Part shown: positions 49,683 through 60,309 of the stretch, piece after piece
Numbering within the stretch: the stretch's first letter is position 1
Layout of the letters: the number at the start of each line of letters is the position of its first letter
Assembly: GCA_951640195.1 (NCBI GenBank)
Contig: OX621168.1
Span: 2,046,001-2,110,000 of the forward strand
Length of the DNA stretch: 64,000 bases
Direction: 5' to 3'
Source of the DNA: Porpolomopsis calyptriformis
Taxonomy: Eukaryota; Basidiomycota; Agaricomycetes; Agaricales; Hygrophoraceae
Notes under the pieces: model-generated
Told to the model about the DNA's origin: nothing
The model's database searches: none
What the model saw: the letters and a program-made list of their open reading frames with translations, nothing else
Made by a program: the position numbers and the translations under genes

Positions 49683-51582
49683 GAAGGGAATGCATCTTCA
49701 TCGACTGTCGACAAAATCCGACTCATCTTCGAGGGTGGGGGTGTCGTTTCCCGAGCTGTGCTCCTCTGCAGAAAGGAGGTTCTTCAGCTCATCGAGTTCC
49801 AACATGGTCATGTCATAGAAGAGGGCGCAGATGTTCACGGCAGCCTTCTCCTTGGGACAATCTCATCGGAAGTGTCCGATCTCCCCACAGTTGAAACAAC
49901 GATGGACCTGACGCATCTTATCAACATCCATAGGCTTTCCCTGACTGCCATGGATAATCCTGGTAGGGACACAACAATCTTCGGGGGATGGGGCCAGAGG
50001 ATGAGATGGGAAGGTCTGGGTATGAATCGCGAGGTGGGGGCGGCTGGACAGTGAGCCAGTTCCTGTTGGTGGAATTGTTCATGGAGTTGTCCAATGGCCA
50101 CGGCTTTCTCAATGTAGTCGGACCAAGTTGTGGGGAGAGGAGGGTTGAGGTACATCTGATGAATGATGTCACAATGAATGTTCTTCTCGAAGATTTGGAT
50201 CTTTTCTTTATCCTGGCGGCCAAGGCCAGCGAGTTTTGCCTTCATTTCATATTTGACAAGGTACTCCATGATGGGGGATGATCCTTGCGTTATGGTCTTG
50301 ATCTCTTCTTGTGCGCGCTGCTCTAATGTGGTATCCTTGAAAGCTCTGTCAAGACCGAGCTTGAAGTTTGCCCAGGAGGAGAAAGGGATGGCATTGCCTT
50401 GAGCATCGGTCTGATTAAGGAAGTTATCGACAAATTGTTGAGCCCAAATGGTGGCAGTCCCTTCTTTCATATAAGAAAGGGTGATGAGGGCACATTCCGT
50501 GGCATCGATGACACCTCAGCTAGCTAGGAAAATGATAACTTGATGGTACCAATCCCTGTAGGTCTTGGGGTCGCTATTAAAGGTGCCGGGTTTGGCGAGC
50601 TTGATCTTGCTTGCAATGGGGGTAGTCATTGGGGGAGTAGGTAGGGGGCTGTTTGGAGATGGAGGAGACAGTGTTAGGGGATTCGGATCTGGATCGGGGT
50701 TTGGGTCTACATCAGGGAGGGGAGCAGATGGCTCTCGAGGAGAAGAACTTGGTTTTCTTGAGGAAAGAGAAGATGGAACAGAAGGAGGCAGGTCTGAAGG
50801 TTTGGGTTCAGGGTCAAATTCCACGGAGGCGATCCGCTGCCTTCCCTTGGTGGTAGGTCATGGGAAAGGTGATTCAGCCAGTGGAGGGGGGGTTCGTCGA
50901 GGTCTAAGACCTAGGAAGGAGAACAAGGTTGGAGCCTAGGATGGAAAGGTGGAGGGCCCAGATTCGAGTGAAGAGATGGAGGGTAGAAGAGGAGGAAGGA
51001 GTTGCAATGAGAAGGGCGAGTGGATCTCATGATCCTCAGGCGCGTCTTCATACTTGAGTTCCTCTTCGGATTCTGAGGTGCTGTAAGAGGGCCTCCGCGA
51101 TGGACGACGAGATGTGGTGGTCAATGGTCAAGTATGAGATGGAGTTCTCATACGTCTTGGGTTCCACATTGTTGGAAAATGTAAATGATGGGGACGACAA
51201 CTTGTTCTTTGAGATAATGGGGGTGGTAAACATGAACACGAACTTGGAGATGGATGACTGGCTCTACTTCAAGGAGTGTGGCAGGATTGAACAGGTCTTC
51301 AATCGGGGAAGAAGGGGCAGTATCAAAAGATTCCTCAGATGAGGATGACGAGGGGGACAAAGGTGGGGATGGGGCGAGGTCGGGTGAGTTGAATTTGTCA
51401 ACCAACAGGTTGAGCTGTTCCGTGAGGGAATCAAGCTTGAGCAGCGACAAGTCTAATGTGGCAGCGGCAATCAGGCGTTCATTACTGATGAGCTCAGATG
51501 TTGATGCCTGGTGAGGTTCAGGGTTGGTGAGGGCATAGGGCAGGGGCAGTGATGGAGAATACGAGGCCAGGGTGGTGGTCAA
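49683..51582 (-). pseudogene. Chromovirus gag, broken
   Basis: The coding region starts near 51582 (MTTTLASYSPSLPLPYAL), with Ser/Pro-rich stretches, then a capsid-like core at 50824-49835 (GTFNSDPKTYRDWYHQVIIF, TATIWAQQFVDNFL, EEIKTITQG). A CCHC zinc knuckle (CFNCGEIGHF then DCPKEK) lies near 49895-49855. A TGA interrupts the core near 50516 (at FLAS-stop-GVIDATE) and another sits inside the zinc knuckle near 49863, where Arg is expected. Several frame changes occur between 51148 and 50824. Confidence 0.85.
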
Positions 51583-51772
51583 ATTGAATACCGTGTGGGG
51601 ATGTCAGGGTCACCCGTGGTTTTCCAAATGAGAGAAGACAGTCTTGCAGGGGGAGTCCGAGTTGGGATTCCAAGGCAATCGCTCAGCTAACATAGTAGCG
51701 GAGATGATCAGATGAATCTTGTCCAGGGACTGTTGCAGAGAAAAGCAGAGGGGGAGGAGATTTTTGATCTTC

Positions 51773-52098
51773 TGTTAAGGCGCAGGGGTCTCCCAGTCAG
51801 CTTTGGGTGCTCAACAGAAAGAACCAAGATCCTAGCTAGAAGCTAAGGTGGGGTGTCTTTGTTGAGATCAAAACTGAGGTGTACAAACTCTGACTATGCT
51901 ACTTAGCTACTCTGAGTTTGAAATCTACAACTCAACAATGATCTATGGAACAGCTGACTCAGCTGCATATGGTGTCACTGCCAACCAATAGCAATAACCC
52001 CTCTAATCAATGAGTGATAAAGGAAGGTGGTGGGTGGATGAGATAAGATTAGATGGACTGCGATAAGATAAAATGAAAAACATAGATGCATCATAACA
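51773..52098 (-). repeat. 5' LTR of the chromovirus
   Basis: 326 bp, pairs with 44985-45309. It is the 5' LTR in element orientation. The TAGAT target copy follows at 52099-52103. The sequence just inside (51772 downward) does not match a tRNA primer site I recognise. Confidence 0.95.
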
Positions 52099-52516
52099 TA
52101 GATCCTCTGATATAGAGACTTCAGTTAGATGAGCTATAGCCAGGAGGTTGACTTGTCCAGTTGCATGGGTTAGGCTGGACTTGACTCCATGCTGATACAT
52201 TTTAGTTAACAGAGGTTGATGGCGTATCACTAAGAATAGGCAGGGAAAGCGTCAAAGAGAGATCAGTAGGGAGTGGGTCTAGAACAGAGGTGGGGAGTAG
52301 GGGAGAGGAGAAGGTGGGGGCAACCAGATCACAAAAAAGGTTGTACGCAGAAGATTCTTGCATAGAATGAAGTCCCAATATCCCCTGTGCAGTGATGCTC
52401 TCTGGTGTAATGGTTGTGTTGCCTTCATTGTTAGCCCATTCAGCTATCGTATGTGCTGGTGGTTGAGATTGAGCTTCACTTTGGGGATGATATAGTAGAG
52501 GCCAGAATGCTATCAA
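52099..52516 (-). pseudogene. Relic coding sequence right of the Ty3 element
   Basis: Minus-strand open stretch 52516-52202 (starts MIAFWPLLYHPQSEAQ; Ser/Pro/Leu-rich, 104 codons) followed by broken frames to the Ty3 insertion site. It lies in the same direction as the KDZ-like relic on the other side and may be its continuation, split by the Ty3 insertion. No motif recognised. Confidence 0.35.
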
Positions 52517-53690
52517 TGCAACAGCTACATCTGGTGGTAGCGGTGCAGCTTTTTTTGCACTCTGTCACTAATGAAAAACTATGAGCATGCTGCTTGATAA
52601 ATTGACTTGTACTTACCTGTCCCATCCCCAGCCCACACCCCATACTACCCTATTACCCCATATTACCTGCATGACCCTAGGGCCTTCCCTGCATTGTATT
52701 AACCCTACTATGCCTGGTATTCCCCTACTCTGCATCTCTATCTTGTGAGCCCTGCAATGCATTTGTAACAACAGTCCTCTCTGACCCAGTATTCATGGCA
52801 GCAGAAGTAATGCTACTCAGCTGTTCCACTTAGTTAGTTTGGGCTTTGGGGAGGGCACAGGTTTGTTGTGATCATCGAGGTTCTTGTCCTAAAGAGAAGT
52901 AAGTTGAGTGAAAAACAATAAAACAAATGAAATACCTGCTTGCATGATGGAAAGCGACGAAGGTAGAATTGTAAGGGGGAACCAACTTATTAATTACATC
53001 CACTGCATACAAAACATACAAAAAAAACACATGCATCTACTGCATGTCTGATAAGAGATGAAAAGTGTCAACATGTGGTATCTGCATGTACATAAAATGG
53101 GGGAATCAGACTCTAAGAAAAGCTAATGGAACAAGCACATAACCCAAATGAATTCCAGCCTACTACCTGGTCCAGCTTGTGGTAGGTATGAGGGTTATTG
53201 CTCCCAGGTCATGTATTATCGGCATCATCTGATACAAATGATTCGAAGGAGATTTCAGAAATTGATGGGGAATCAGATAAAGTGACTCAAAAAACCCTTA
53301 CAATGTTTACTAAGTTCAACTTGTAGGTATTATACCTTGCTAAGGAAAATAGGTAAAATAATATAAATATTATAGAGGATAGCCTAGCCTCTTATCTTCA
53401 AAACGTGATATTGATCATAAAAACCTATACATCCATTCTTGAGATATTCACAATTTAAGTAAGTAATCTCATTGTAAGGGTTTTTTTGCTAACAGCTTAG
53501 TATTATAAGAATTAAGTTTTTCAAGCTTTATATAAATTCTATTATGTCATATTTGGTACCAAAATGATGGTAAGGATCATGTGATTGTTGAACAATGTCA
53601 AACATGTCCAAACAACCTGTTGAACCTAACTATTATCATCATGAAGCCTCTTATAGCTACTAGTTCTGATTTGGGTAGAATATCAGGATC
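52517..53690. other. AT-rich repeat sequence, nothing recognised
   Basis: No supported coding sequence. Contains a pyrimidine-rich run with repeated CCCCATA/TTACC blocks (52620-52740) and very AT-rich DNA (53330-53560). Confidence 0.5.
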
Positions 53691-53699
53691 AAAGGAGAT

Positions 53700-54645
53700 C
53701 ACTCACTGATGAGGTCACTATTGGTGGATGCGAGATTGTTGATAAGGACAGTGTTTGCCCTTCCAAAAGGCATTGTTGATGACAGGGGGAGAGCCTGTAC
53801 TATCCATGGGGGGTGGATTATAGATGTGTCCCAGACAGAACATTGCTATATGCAGAAACTCTGCCAAATGTTGATACTTTCAAATGGCAGGGGACAGCCT
53901 GGTCTACTCCACCTTTACCCACACCATTCTGTGTAGGTTTTCCCTGAAAAAAAGTCCCCAAGGGATGATCAGAAGTCTAGTAAATTGAAGGAACTTTTGA
54001 TGGTGTTGATGAGAACATTTGAGCAATTGGGTTTGACTTTGAGGAGGATTGCAGTGAGGTTGTCCTGAGAGATGTAGCTTCAAGACTTGTTGAATAGTGA
54101 AGGTTTTGAGTCTTGAACCAAGAGATCCTTCTCCCTAGGAAGCGAATGTGAAATCCAAATTTCTTCAGGGCTTGAATAGCCCATCTCCTCTGCTTCTCAC
54201 ACTATCTCATCCAGTAATACACCTGCACTGACATCTTTGCCTTATCCAATAGCATACCAGAATTTCTGCCAAGAAAGAAAAAGTCTGAAGAGATGCACTT
54301 TCTCAGTGTGATCTATGAATTGGCAACACTGTATCTCAAACTGGTGACGATTTGAATAGTGATATAGTTCCTTCACTAGGGTGATATAGCAGCACTTGGT
54401 AACATCAGATATCCATTGGTAAGGTGTGCCCATTAGACAGGCACTTTTAGCAATGCCTTGCATTGTCTCTAATTTCAGGATATTGAAGTGAAAGATTGGC
54501 CCATGCTTTCTGAGGCAACCACCTTCATGAATGATACTAGTCTTGTAGTGATGGAACTCATGCAATGCTTCACGTAGAGCATGGAAGGTTTCTAGGTAAA
54601 TCAATAGGCTTTGGGCAAGAAATATGAACTCAATGAGTGTGTGGA
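53700..54645 (-). pseudogene. Plavaka-type (CACTA) transposase fragment
   Basis: The minus strand from 54645 to 54242 keeps a block typical of Plavaka transposases: ALHEFHHYKTSIIHEGG, HFNILKLETMQGIAKSA, MGTPYQWISDVTKCCYITLVKE (usual MQWSADVTEHAHIxxVK) and FEIQCCQFIDHTEKVHLF (usual CRFLDRxxK). Further down, near 53790-53720, a degenerate QALPLSSTMPFGRANTVLINN matches the family's C-terminal PPSxxxPFGRxNTVLVN block. Stops and frameshifts lie between. The upstream end is cut at 54646 by an LTR. Confidence 0.7.
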
Positions 54646-55012
54646 TGTTATAAACCAGTTGTTCAGGATGCATTTTACTTCAGATGTTCTGTCCTAAGAG
54701 TTAAGGTATGGTTCCAAGTCCTTGTTATTGGGTAGCTAATGAGGAATCAGACTTAAGGTCTGATACATACAAGAGGTCCCCTTTATATACTGACTACTTA
54801 TCAGTGTGAGTCAGTGTGACATAACATGAGTCAGAGATAAGAATGAGTCATTGTGATCAATGACAAATCATAAGGAGGTGAAACATAGACAGAAATGAAG
54901 TGAGTCCATATATGGATAAAGTCTTTGGGTAAGGCAATGGGGAATCCCAAGATAAGATAAGGAATTACATGGAGATAAAGGAAGAGAAAGATGAAAAATT
55001 ATGACTGTGACA
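54646..55012 (-). repeat. LTR of Ty3 family Z, copy 1
   Basis: 367 bp, starts TGTTATAAAC and ends TGTGACA on the plus strand. Aligns by eye along its length with 62868-63256, including the TTACTTCAGA, AATCAGACTTAA, TTTATATACTGACTAC and GGGGAATCCCAAG blocks. About 55 bp of internal sequence follows (AATTTCAAACTTGGGTG, as beside copy 2), then it is cut by the LTR of the next element at 55068. It also interrupts the Plavaka fragment. Confidence 0.75.
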
Positions 55013-55067
55013 TACACCTTGGCTTCAAAGGAAATTCATCCCAAATTTCAAACTTGGGTGATGTCAG

Positions 55068-55610
55068 TGTAGGAGATCCATACTCCCTATGAATGGAAAA
55101 CCTTTCCATCACACATGAGCTCAACCTCACCAAATCCATATACACATATCCCAAAAACCTGACCCTTCCGACCTTCCAATAAATGTTCCGAAATGTCTGC
55201 CTCTAACTGGAAGACTTCTGAAAACATGAACTCCATCGGAAACACCTTCAACCAATTAGAAAGCCTCTTTTCTTTGTTTTCCTTATCTTATCTACCTTAT
55301 CCTATCTTCCTTTCACTTATCTACCTAATTACTACTCATATACTCTTACAAAGGAACTATCCTTTGTAGACATACCTATAAAGAAGTTCCTTTATTCACC
55401 TCCTCTATATATATCAAGTAGATAATCACTAAATACAATAGACACACCTTCCCCCAATACATATTTTCCCTTCCTACCCAATATATCAAGCCTTCATAAG
55501 CTTGAAACCCCCTTTCATTATCATCAGATTACTGAATTGATCCCTATGTGTTCTGATACCCCTTGGACAAACAAGAGGAATCTCCCTTGAGAAACCTCAT
55601 GCCTTCTACA
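55068..55610 (+). repeat. 5' LTR of element Y
   Basis: 543 bp, TGTAGGAGAT...GCCTTCTACA, immediately followed by the primer-binding site. Its first 437 bp recur in inverted orientation at 59788-60224. Confidence 0.8.
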
Positions 55611-55612
55611 TA

Positions 55613-55630
55613 ATTGGAGCCCACCGTGAG
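55613..55630 (+). other. Probable primer-binding site of element Y
   Basis: ATTGGAGCCCACCGTGAG lies two bases after the LTR end. TGGAGCCCACCGTG-type sequence at this position is the usual place and form of a tRNA primer site in fungal LTR elements. Confidence 0.6.
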
Positions 55631-57428
55631 GGGTTCAACATGTCCACTTTTCAGTATTCTACCACTCCACTGCTCCGCAGGTCTCAACCGCTCCTCACAA
55701 TCCTTACCTGTCCTCCCAACATCTACACCCACCTCTGACTCCTTGGAAGAGCTCATTATCAAAGCTCTTATCAACCCCTCCACCTTGGGTCCCTTCTCAA
55801 TACCCCTTTGGAAGGAAACATAGACCTTCCACCTGCAAGCAAAACACCCCTCACCACACTCCCCAATACCGCACCTATTTCCACTCCCTCAACATCTTTC
55901 CCCGCCATGGCCAACCTGGCTTGAATACCTTTCCAACACTCCTCCGGTGCCCCCATCTTTGATGGAAACCCCACACACCTTAACCGATACTTTTCCGACA
56001 TTGACATGATGTACACGACCCTCAGGATGAACCCTACTGATGAGGAATGGATCACTCACACTCTGTATTTCCTAGACAATGATGTCACTCTTCTTTGGGA
56101 AATGCTTCGCCCCAGAGCAGCCAATCCCTGGACATGGGACTCCTTCAGAGACAACATCCACACACTCTACCCCAGTTCTAACACCAATGACACCCTGCAC
56201 AACATCGCGGACCTCAAATGATTTACTTAGGAAACTGCTTCTATAGGGGTGTACACCCGAGGTGATCTAGGAGAGTACTTCCAAGAGTTCACCCAGATCT
56301 CATCCCACCTTTTATGGACCAACCAGATCGATTAATGGACTGTTGACAGACTATTTGCCCAAGGCTTTGGAATATCTACCCTGTGCTGGATTGAACACAG
56401 ACTATCCATCACTATACCGAATCATCACCCCAACAAGCCATATCCCATGAAAGACATCAACAGTGCTGCCCAGTTTGTTATGTTGGCAGTTAGTACTCAG
56501 GTTGCTTGACGTAAATCACAAAGAAGCTAGTGCATAAGCTAGCAGTGACAACGTTGAAGAACAGAACTAGGGAAGTACAAGCATTCTGTACTCTACTTAT
56601 ACTCTACCCAGGTCTGGGCTGTGATTGTGATAACCATGGTGACAATCCATGGAACGGCTGACTAATGCATAGCATTGCACAGCTACTGCGGAGCTGCTGC
56701 GCAGCATGTCTTCATCGGCTAATGGCATTTTTGCCTCTAATCTAGGAGGAGATAAGATAAAAGATTAGACAAGGAAAGATAAGATTAGATAAGATTGAAG
56801 ATAAGGAAAGTGGGCAAGATGATAAAATGAAGTGGCTGTAACACAGTTCCTCCTTTGTTCCACTTCCCCAATCACTTCACTGCCACCCATCACCCCTACC
56901 ACATCCTGCACAACCCCTAAAACAGAGTCAAGTGATACCATCACCATGGCAAACCTCATGACCACTATGATGAAAAACCAAACTGATTGACCCCGGAATT
57001 ACCTGACTCCAACAGAAACCCACCCCCGACAGCAGACTAACCCATGCATCTTTTGTGGATCTCCGAATTGTCGCATCCAGATATGTGTTATGGCCGAGGA
57101 GTTTATAAGAGCTGGGAAGTGCATCTGGAACAATCGAAGACAAATGGTTCTTCCAAATGGCAACTACCTCCCTCAGAACATCACTGGCAACACTCTCTCA
57201 GAGAAATTCAACAATTGGCATAGTACCAATCCCAGAAACCTTGCCTCACCCACCCCAGTTGTCACTACCGCCATCATTGAGATGATTCCCCTATCAAATC
57301 CAGACTCCATGTACTCCCACCTACTCCCCTTCTTCCTGGAAGATGTCCCATCCTCATCCAAAGATGACAGTACACTTACAGTCCTCCACACCATGCTCAG
57401 AAATGAGATTGCCAAGAAGGTGGAATGA
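55631..57428 (+). pseudogene. Element Y gag, broken and interrupted
   Basis: Starts near 55640 (MSTFQYSTTPLLRRSQ). The capsid-like part includes APIFDGNPTHLNRYFSDIDMMY near 55952 and WTWDSFRDNIHTLYP near 56132, then stops near 56221 and 56335. A solo LTR splits the coding sequence at 56503-56843; CAGGT/CAGTT flank it. A Cys-rich knuckle (CIFCGSPNCRIQIC) followed by EEFIRAGKCIWNNRRQMVLPNG lies near 57035-57150. Confidence 0.75.
56503..56843. repeat. Solo LTR inserted in element Y gag
   Basis: 341 bp, starts TGCTTGACG and ends CTGTAACA, flanked by CAGGT (56498-56502) and CAGTT (56844-56848), a 4/5-match target duplication. Removing it restores the gag reading (..ACT CAG TTC CTC..). Its right third resembles the chromovirus LTR end (AATCCATGGAACGGCTGACT, GATAAGATTAGA, TAACA), so it belongs to a related family. 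Confidence 0.75.
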
Positions 57429-59575
57429 AACAAGAACCAGAAACCCCCTCCTCCCAAACCTGGACCAACATTGAAACCCATCATCGAAATCCCACCTTCT
57501 AATATACACAACCCGATCAAATCTGTTCCAACCCCACAATCCAAAGAACCTCAATTCCAGTTCCATTCCCCTGCCGAAGATCCAGTCCTGATGGACAAAC
57601 TATACAACAATGTCCTTGGAGCCACTGTCACCACCACAGTCAGATGCCTCCTGGCATCACATTTGGACATCTGGAAAAGGATCAAAGATTACACTACTAG
57701 TAAATGTATCCCTATCAACCTATCTGACAACTCAGATGACCCTGTTTCTAGCTTCTATACCACGCCAAACTCACCTGACGAAGACACTATTGTAGCCAAC
57801 AATGCCTCTGCCATCTGGGTAATCGACATTCTTCTAGATGGAAGACAGAAAGAGGAAGCCCTCCTCGACACCGGAAGTGCAATAACTGTCATTCAGAAAG
57901 ATGTCTGGGAATGACTTGGTATCCTAATCCGATCCAATCTTATCATGCACATGGAGTTATCACACTCCACTGTTGCCCCCACCCTAGGAGTTCTTAAAAA
58001 CCTCCTGGTTGTCATTGGACCCTGTACCTTCTACATGCAGGTGCAGGTAGTGGAGAAACTACCCTGTGATATGATTCTCGGACAACCTTTCTATCTCCTC
58101 ACGAACCTAGATAGCAGGATTGAACTAGATGGCTTACAACACATCAACATCATGGATCCAAATACTGGAAAGAGGATTAAAGTGTCCACACAACCATGAG
58201 CCCAGAAGCCTAACAAGAAACTTGTCCCCATGGGTTTTTAAATGTTGAGAGTATGGATTATACCCAAACCCCTGTTCCGGTTTCCACACCTCACCATCTG
58301 TACTCTCAGGTTCTATCTCTCACCAAGCTTTGATTCCCCCAACGCCATCCACACCTAACAATATATCCATCTCCCCAACAAATACAACCTCCATTTCTCC
58401 AATTTCTCCGAACACCATCATCCGCTCCCACATATTGGAATGATCCTATGACAACCTAAATGATGATCACCCCTGCAGACAGGGCACCACCTTTGACATT
58501 CCTCTCCCTGACATCCCAGACTCCCTTCTCACCCCCATATCTGTACATGAATCCTCCTTAGCCAATTATGTTGCAGATATTGATGAAAATGATTACACTC
58601 ATGCCACTCACGCTAGAAAGAAATATAAGAAAGTTGTGGACTGTGTCTTGCCTATCAAGGGAATGCTACCTGAAGAATTCTGCATTGTCCGACATCAACA
58701 CCCTGATCCATTGGCTAACCTTCTGACACTTCCCTTCCATCCACCACCATTTACACCAGGCTCCATTTACACCCAAGAATGGAAAGATAAACACAATGTC
58801 AATCCTGACGGATTCCTATAGCCCAAAGAAGAAACCCTGGCCCACCATGTAATCAAAACCCAGGAACAAGCATTCGCCTGGGAGGAGAGTGAGAAAGGCC
58901 ATTTTCTAGAAGAATTCTTTGACCTGATCCTCCTCCTGACTATAGAACATGTTCCGTGGATTCTTAAGAATATTCTGATTCCACCCGGAATCTTTGACAC
59001 AGTCCTCAAGGTCATCTGTGAAAAGAGTTCTGCCAGTGTATACGAAGAGTCTAACTCATCCTATCAGTCCCAATGGTTCTGCATGCTCAAGAAAGATAGG
59101 AAATCTCTCTGACTTGTCCACGATCTCAAACCCCTCAACAAAGTCTCAATCCGCAACTCCACAGTTCCTCCACTCACAGAGCAATTCGCGGAATCCTTCA
59201 CAGGAAGAGCCTGCTATAGGTCCCTTGACCTATTTGTATCATTTGACCAATGCAACCTTGACCTCTGGTCCTGAGACCTCACCACCTTTCAAACGCCCCT
59301 TGGAGCTAAACAGCTCACTTCTATTCCTATGGGATATACCAACTCAACACAGATCATGCACAGAGATGTAACCCACATCCTCCAAGCAGAGATCCCTCAT
59401 GTTGCAAGCCCCTTCATAGATGAAGTTCCCATTAAAGGCCTGGAAACCCATTACGAACTCCCAGGAGGACTCTTCGAGACTATTCCACAAAACCCACACA
59501 TTCGGAGGTTCATCTGGGAACATCTCAACAACCTCAATTGAGTCCTTCACCGAATGAAAATCCTCAGAGGAACCT

Positions 59576-60309
59576 TGTAACAGATATTACTGTTACAGTG
59601 TGTACATTAGGGATGTAGTCCTTATGTATTGGTGTTTGTACCAGAGAGCAGTATATAGGCAGTATTTACCCTTATTTAGGTAGTTCTTTTTATATCTTGC
59701 CACTGCTCATACCAGGTTTACACATATCCAATAGATATTGGTTGTATCCAGCTGGTTGTGAGCACTGCAAGATCAAGAACTCTTACACAAGCTTATGAAG
59801 GCTTGATATATTGGGTAGGAAGGGAAAATATGTATTGGGGGAAGGTGTGTGTGTCTTTTTTAGTGATTATCTACTTGATATATATAGAGGAGGTAAATAA
59901 AGGAACTTCTTTGTAGGTATGTGTACAAAGGATAGTTCCTTTGTGAGAATATGTGAGTGGAAATTAGGTAGATAGGTGAAAGGAAGATAGGATAAGGTAG
60001 ATAAGATAAGGAAAACAAAGAAAAGAGACTTTCTGATCAGTTGAAGGTGTTTCTGATGGAGTTCGTGTTTTTGGAAGTCTTCCAGTTAGAGGTGGATGTT
60101 TTGGAATGTTTATCGGAAAGTTGGAAGGGTCAGGTTTTTGGGATATGTGTATATGGATTTGGTGAGGTTGAGCTCAAGTGTGATGGAAAGGTTTTCCATT
60201 CATAGGGAGTATGGATCTCCTACACTGCTCATACCAGGTTTACACATATCCAATAGATATTAGTTGTATCCAGCTGGTTGTGAGCACTGCAAGATCAAGA
60301 ACTCTTACA
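59576..60309. repeat. Composite LTR insertion in element Y RT
   Basis: 734 bp starting TGTAACAG and ending CTCTTACA, with a perfect 5-bp duplication AACCT (59571-59575 and 60310-60314). It contains a 212-bp LTR (59576-59787), then an inverted 437-bp piece of the element-Y LTR (59788-60224), then a second copy of the last ~85 bp of the 212-bp LTR (CACTGCTCATACCAGG...CTCTTACA). Confidence 0.8.
59788..60224 (-). repeat. Inverted copy of element Y LTR (first 437 bp)
   Basis: Reverse complement of 55068-55504, from CATAAGCTTG back to TGTAGGAGATCC, with scattered mismatches. Together with the forward copy it forms a 437-bp inverted repeat about 4.3 kb apart. Confidence 0.85.

Larger units (their letters stand above)
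44985..52098 (-). mobile_element. Full-length Ty3/gypsy chromovirus, inactivated
   Basis: 7114-bp LTR retrotransposon in minus orientation. LTRs of 325/326 bp (44985-45309 and 51773-52098) begin TGTTAA and end AACA on the plus strand. A 5-bp target duplication TAGAT flanks it (44980-44984 and 52099-52103). In coding order: gag with a CCHC knuckle, aspartic protease, reverse transcriptase, RNase H, integrase and a C-terminal chromodomain, all on the minus strand with stops. A polypurine tract (GAAGGGAGAGTGA) lies directly before the element's 3' LTR at 45310-45322. The LTRs differ by 11 substitutions, all transitions, plus one 1-nt indel, so the insertion is fairly recent but the copy is dead. 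Confidence 0.95.

Noticed and set aside
52620..52740. Telomere- or minisatellite-like CCCCATA/TTACC repeats
   Set aside because: Units are irregular and few; they do not form a true tandem array.
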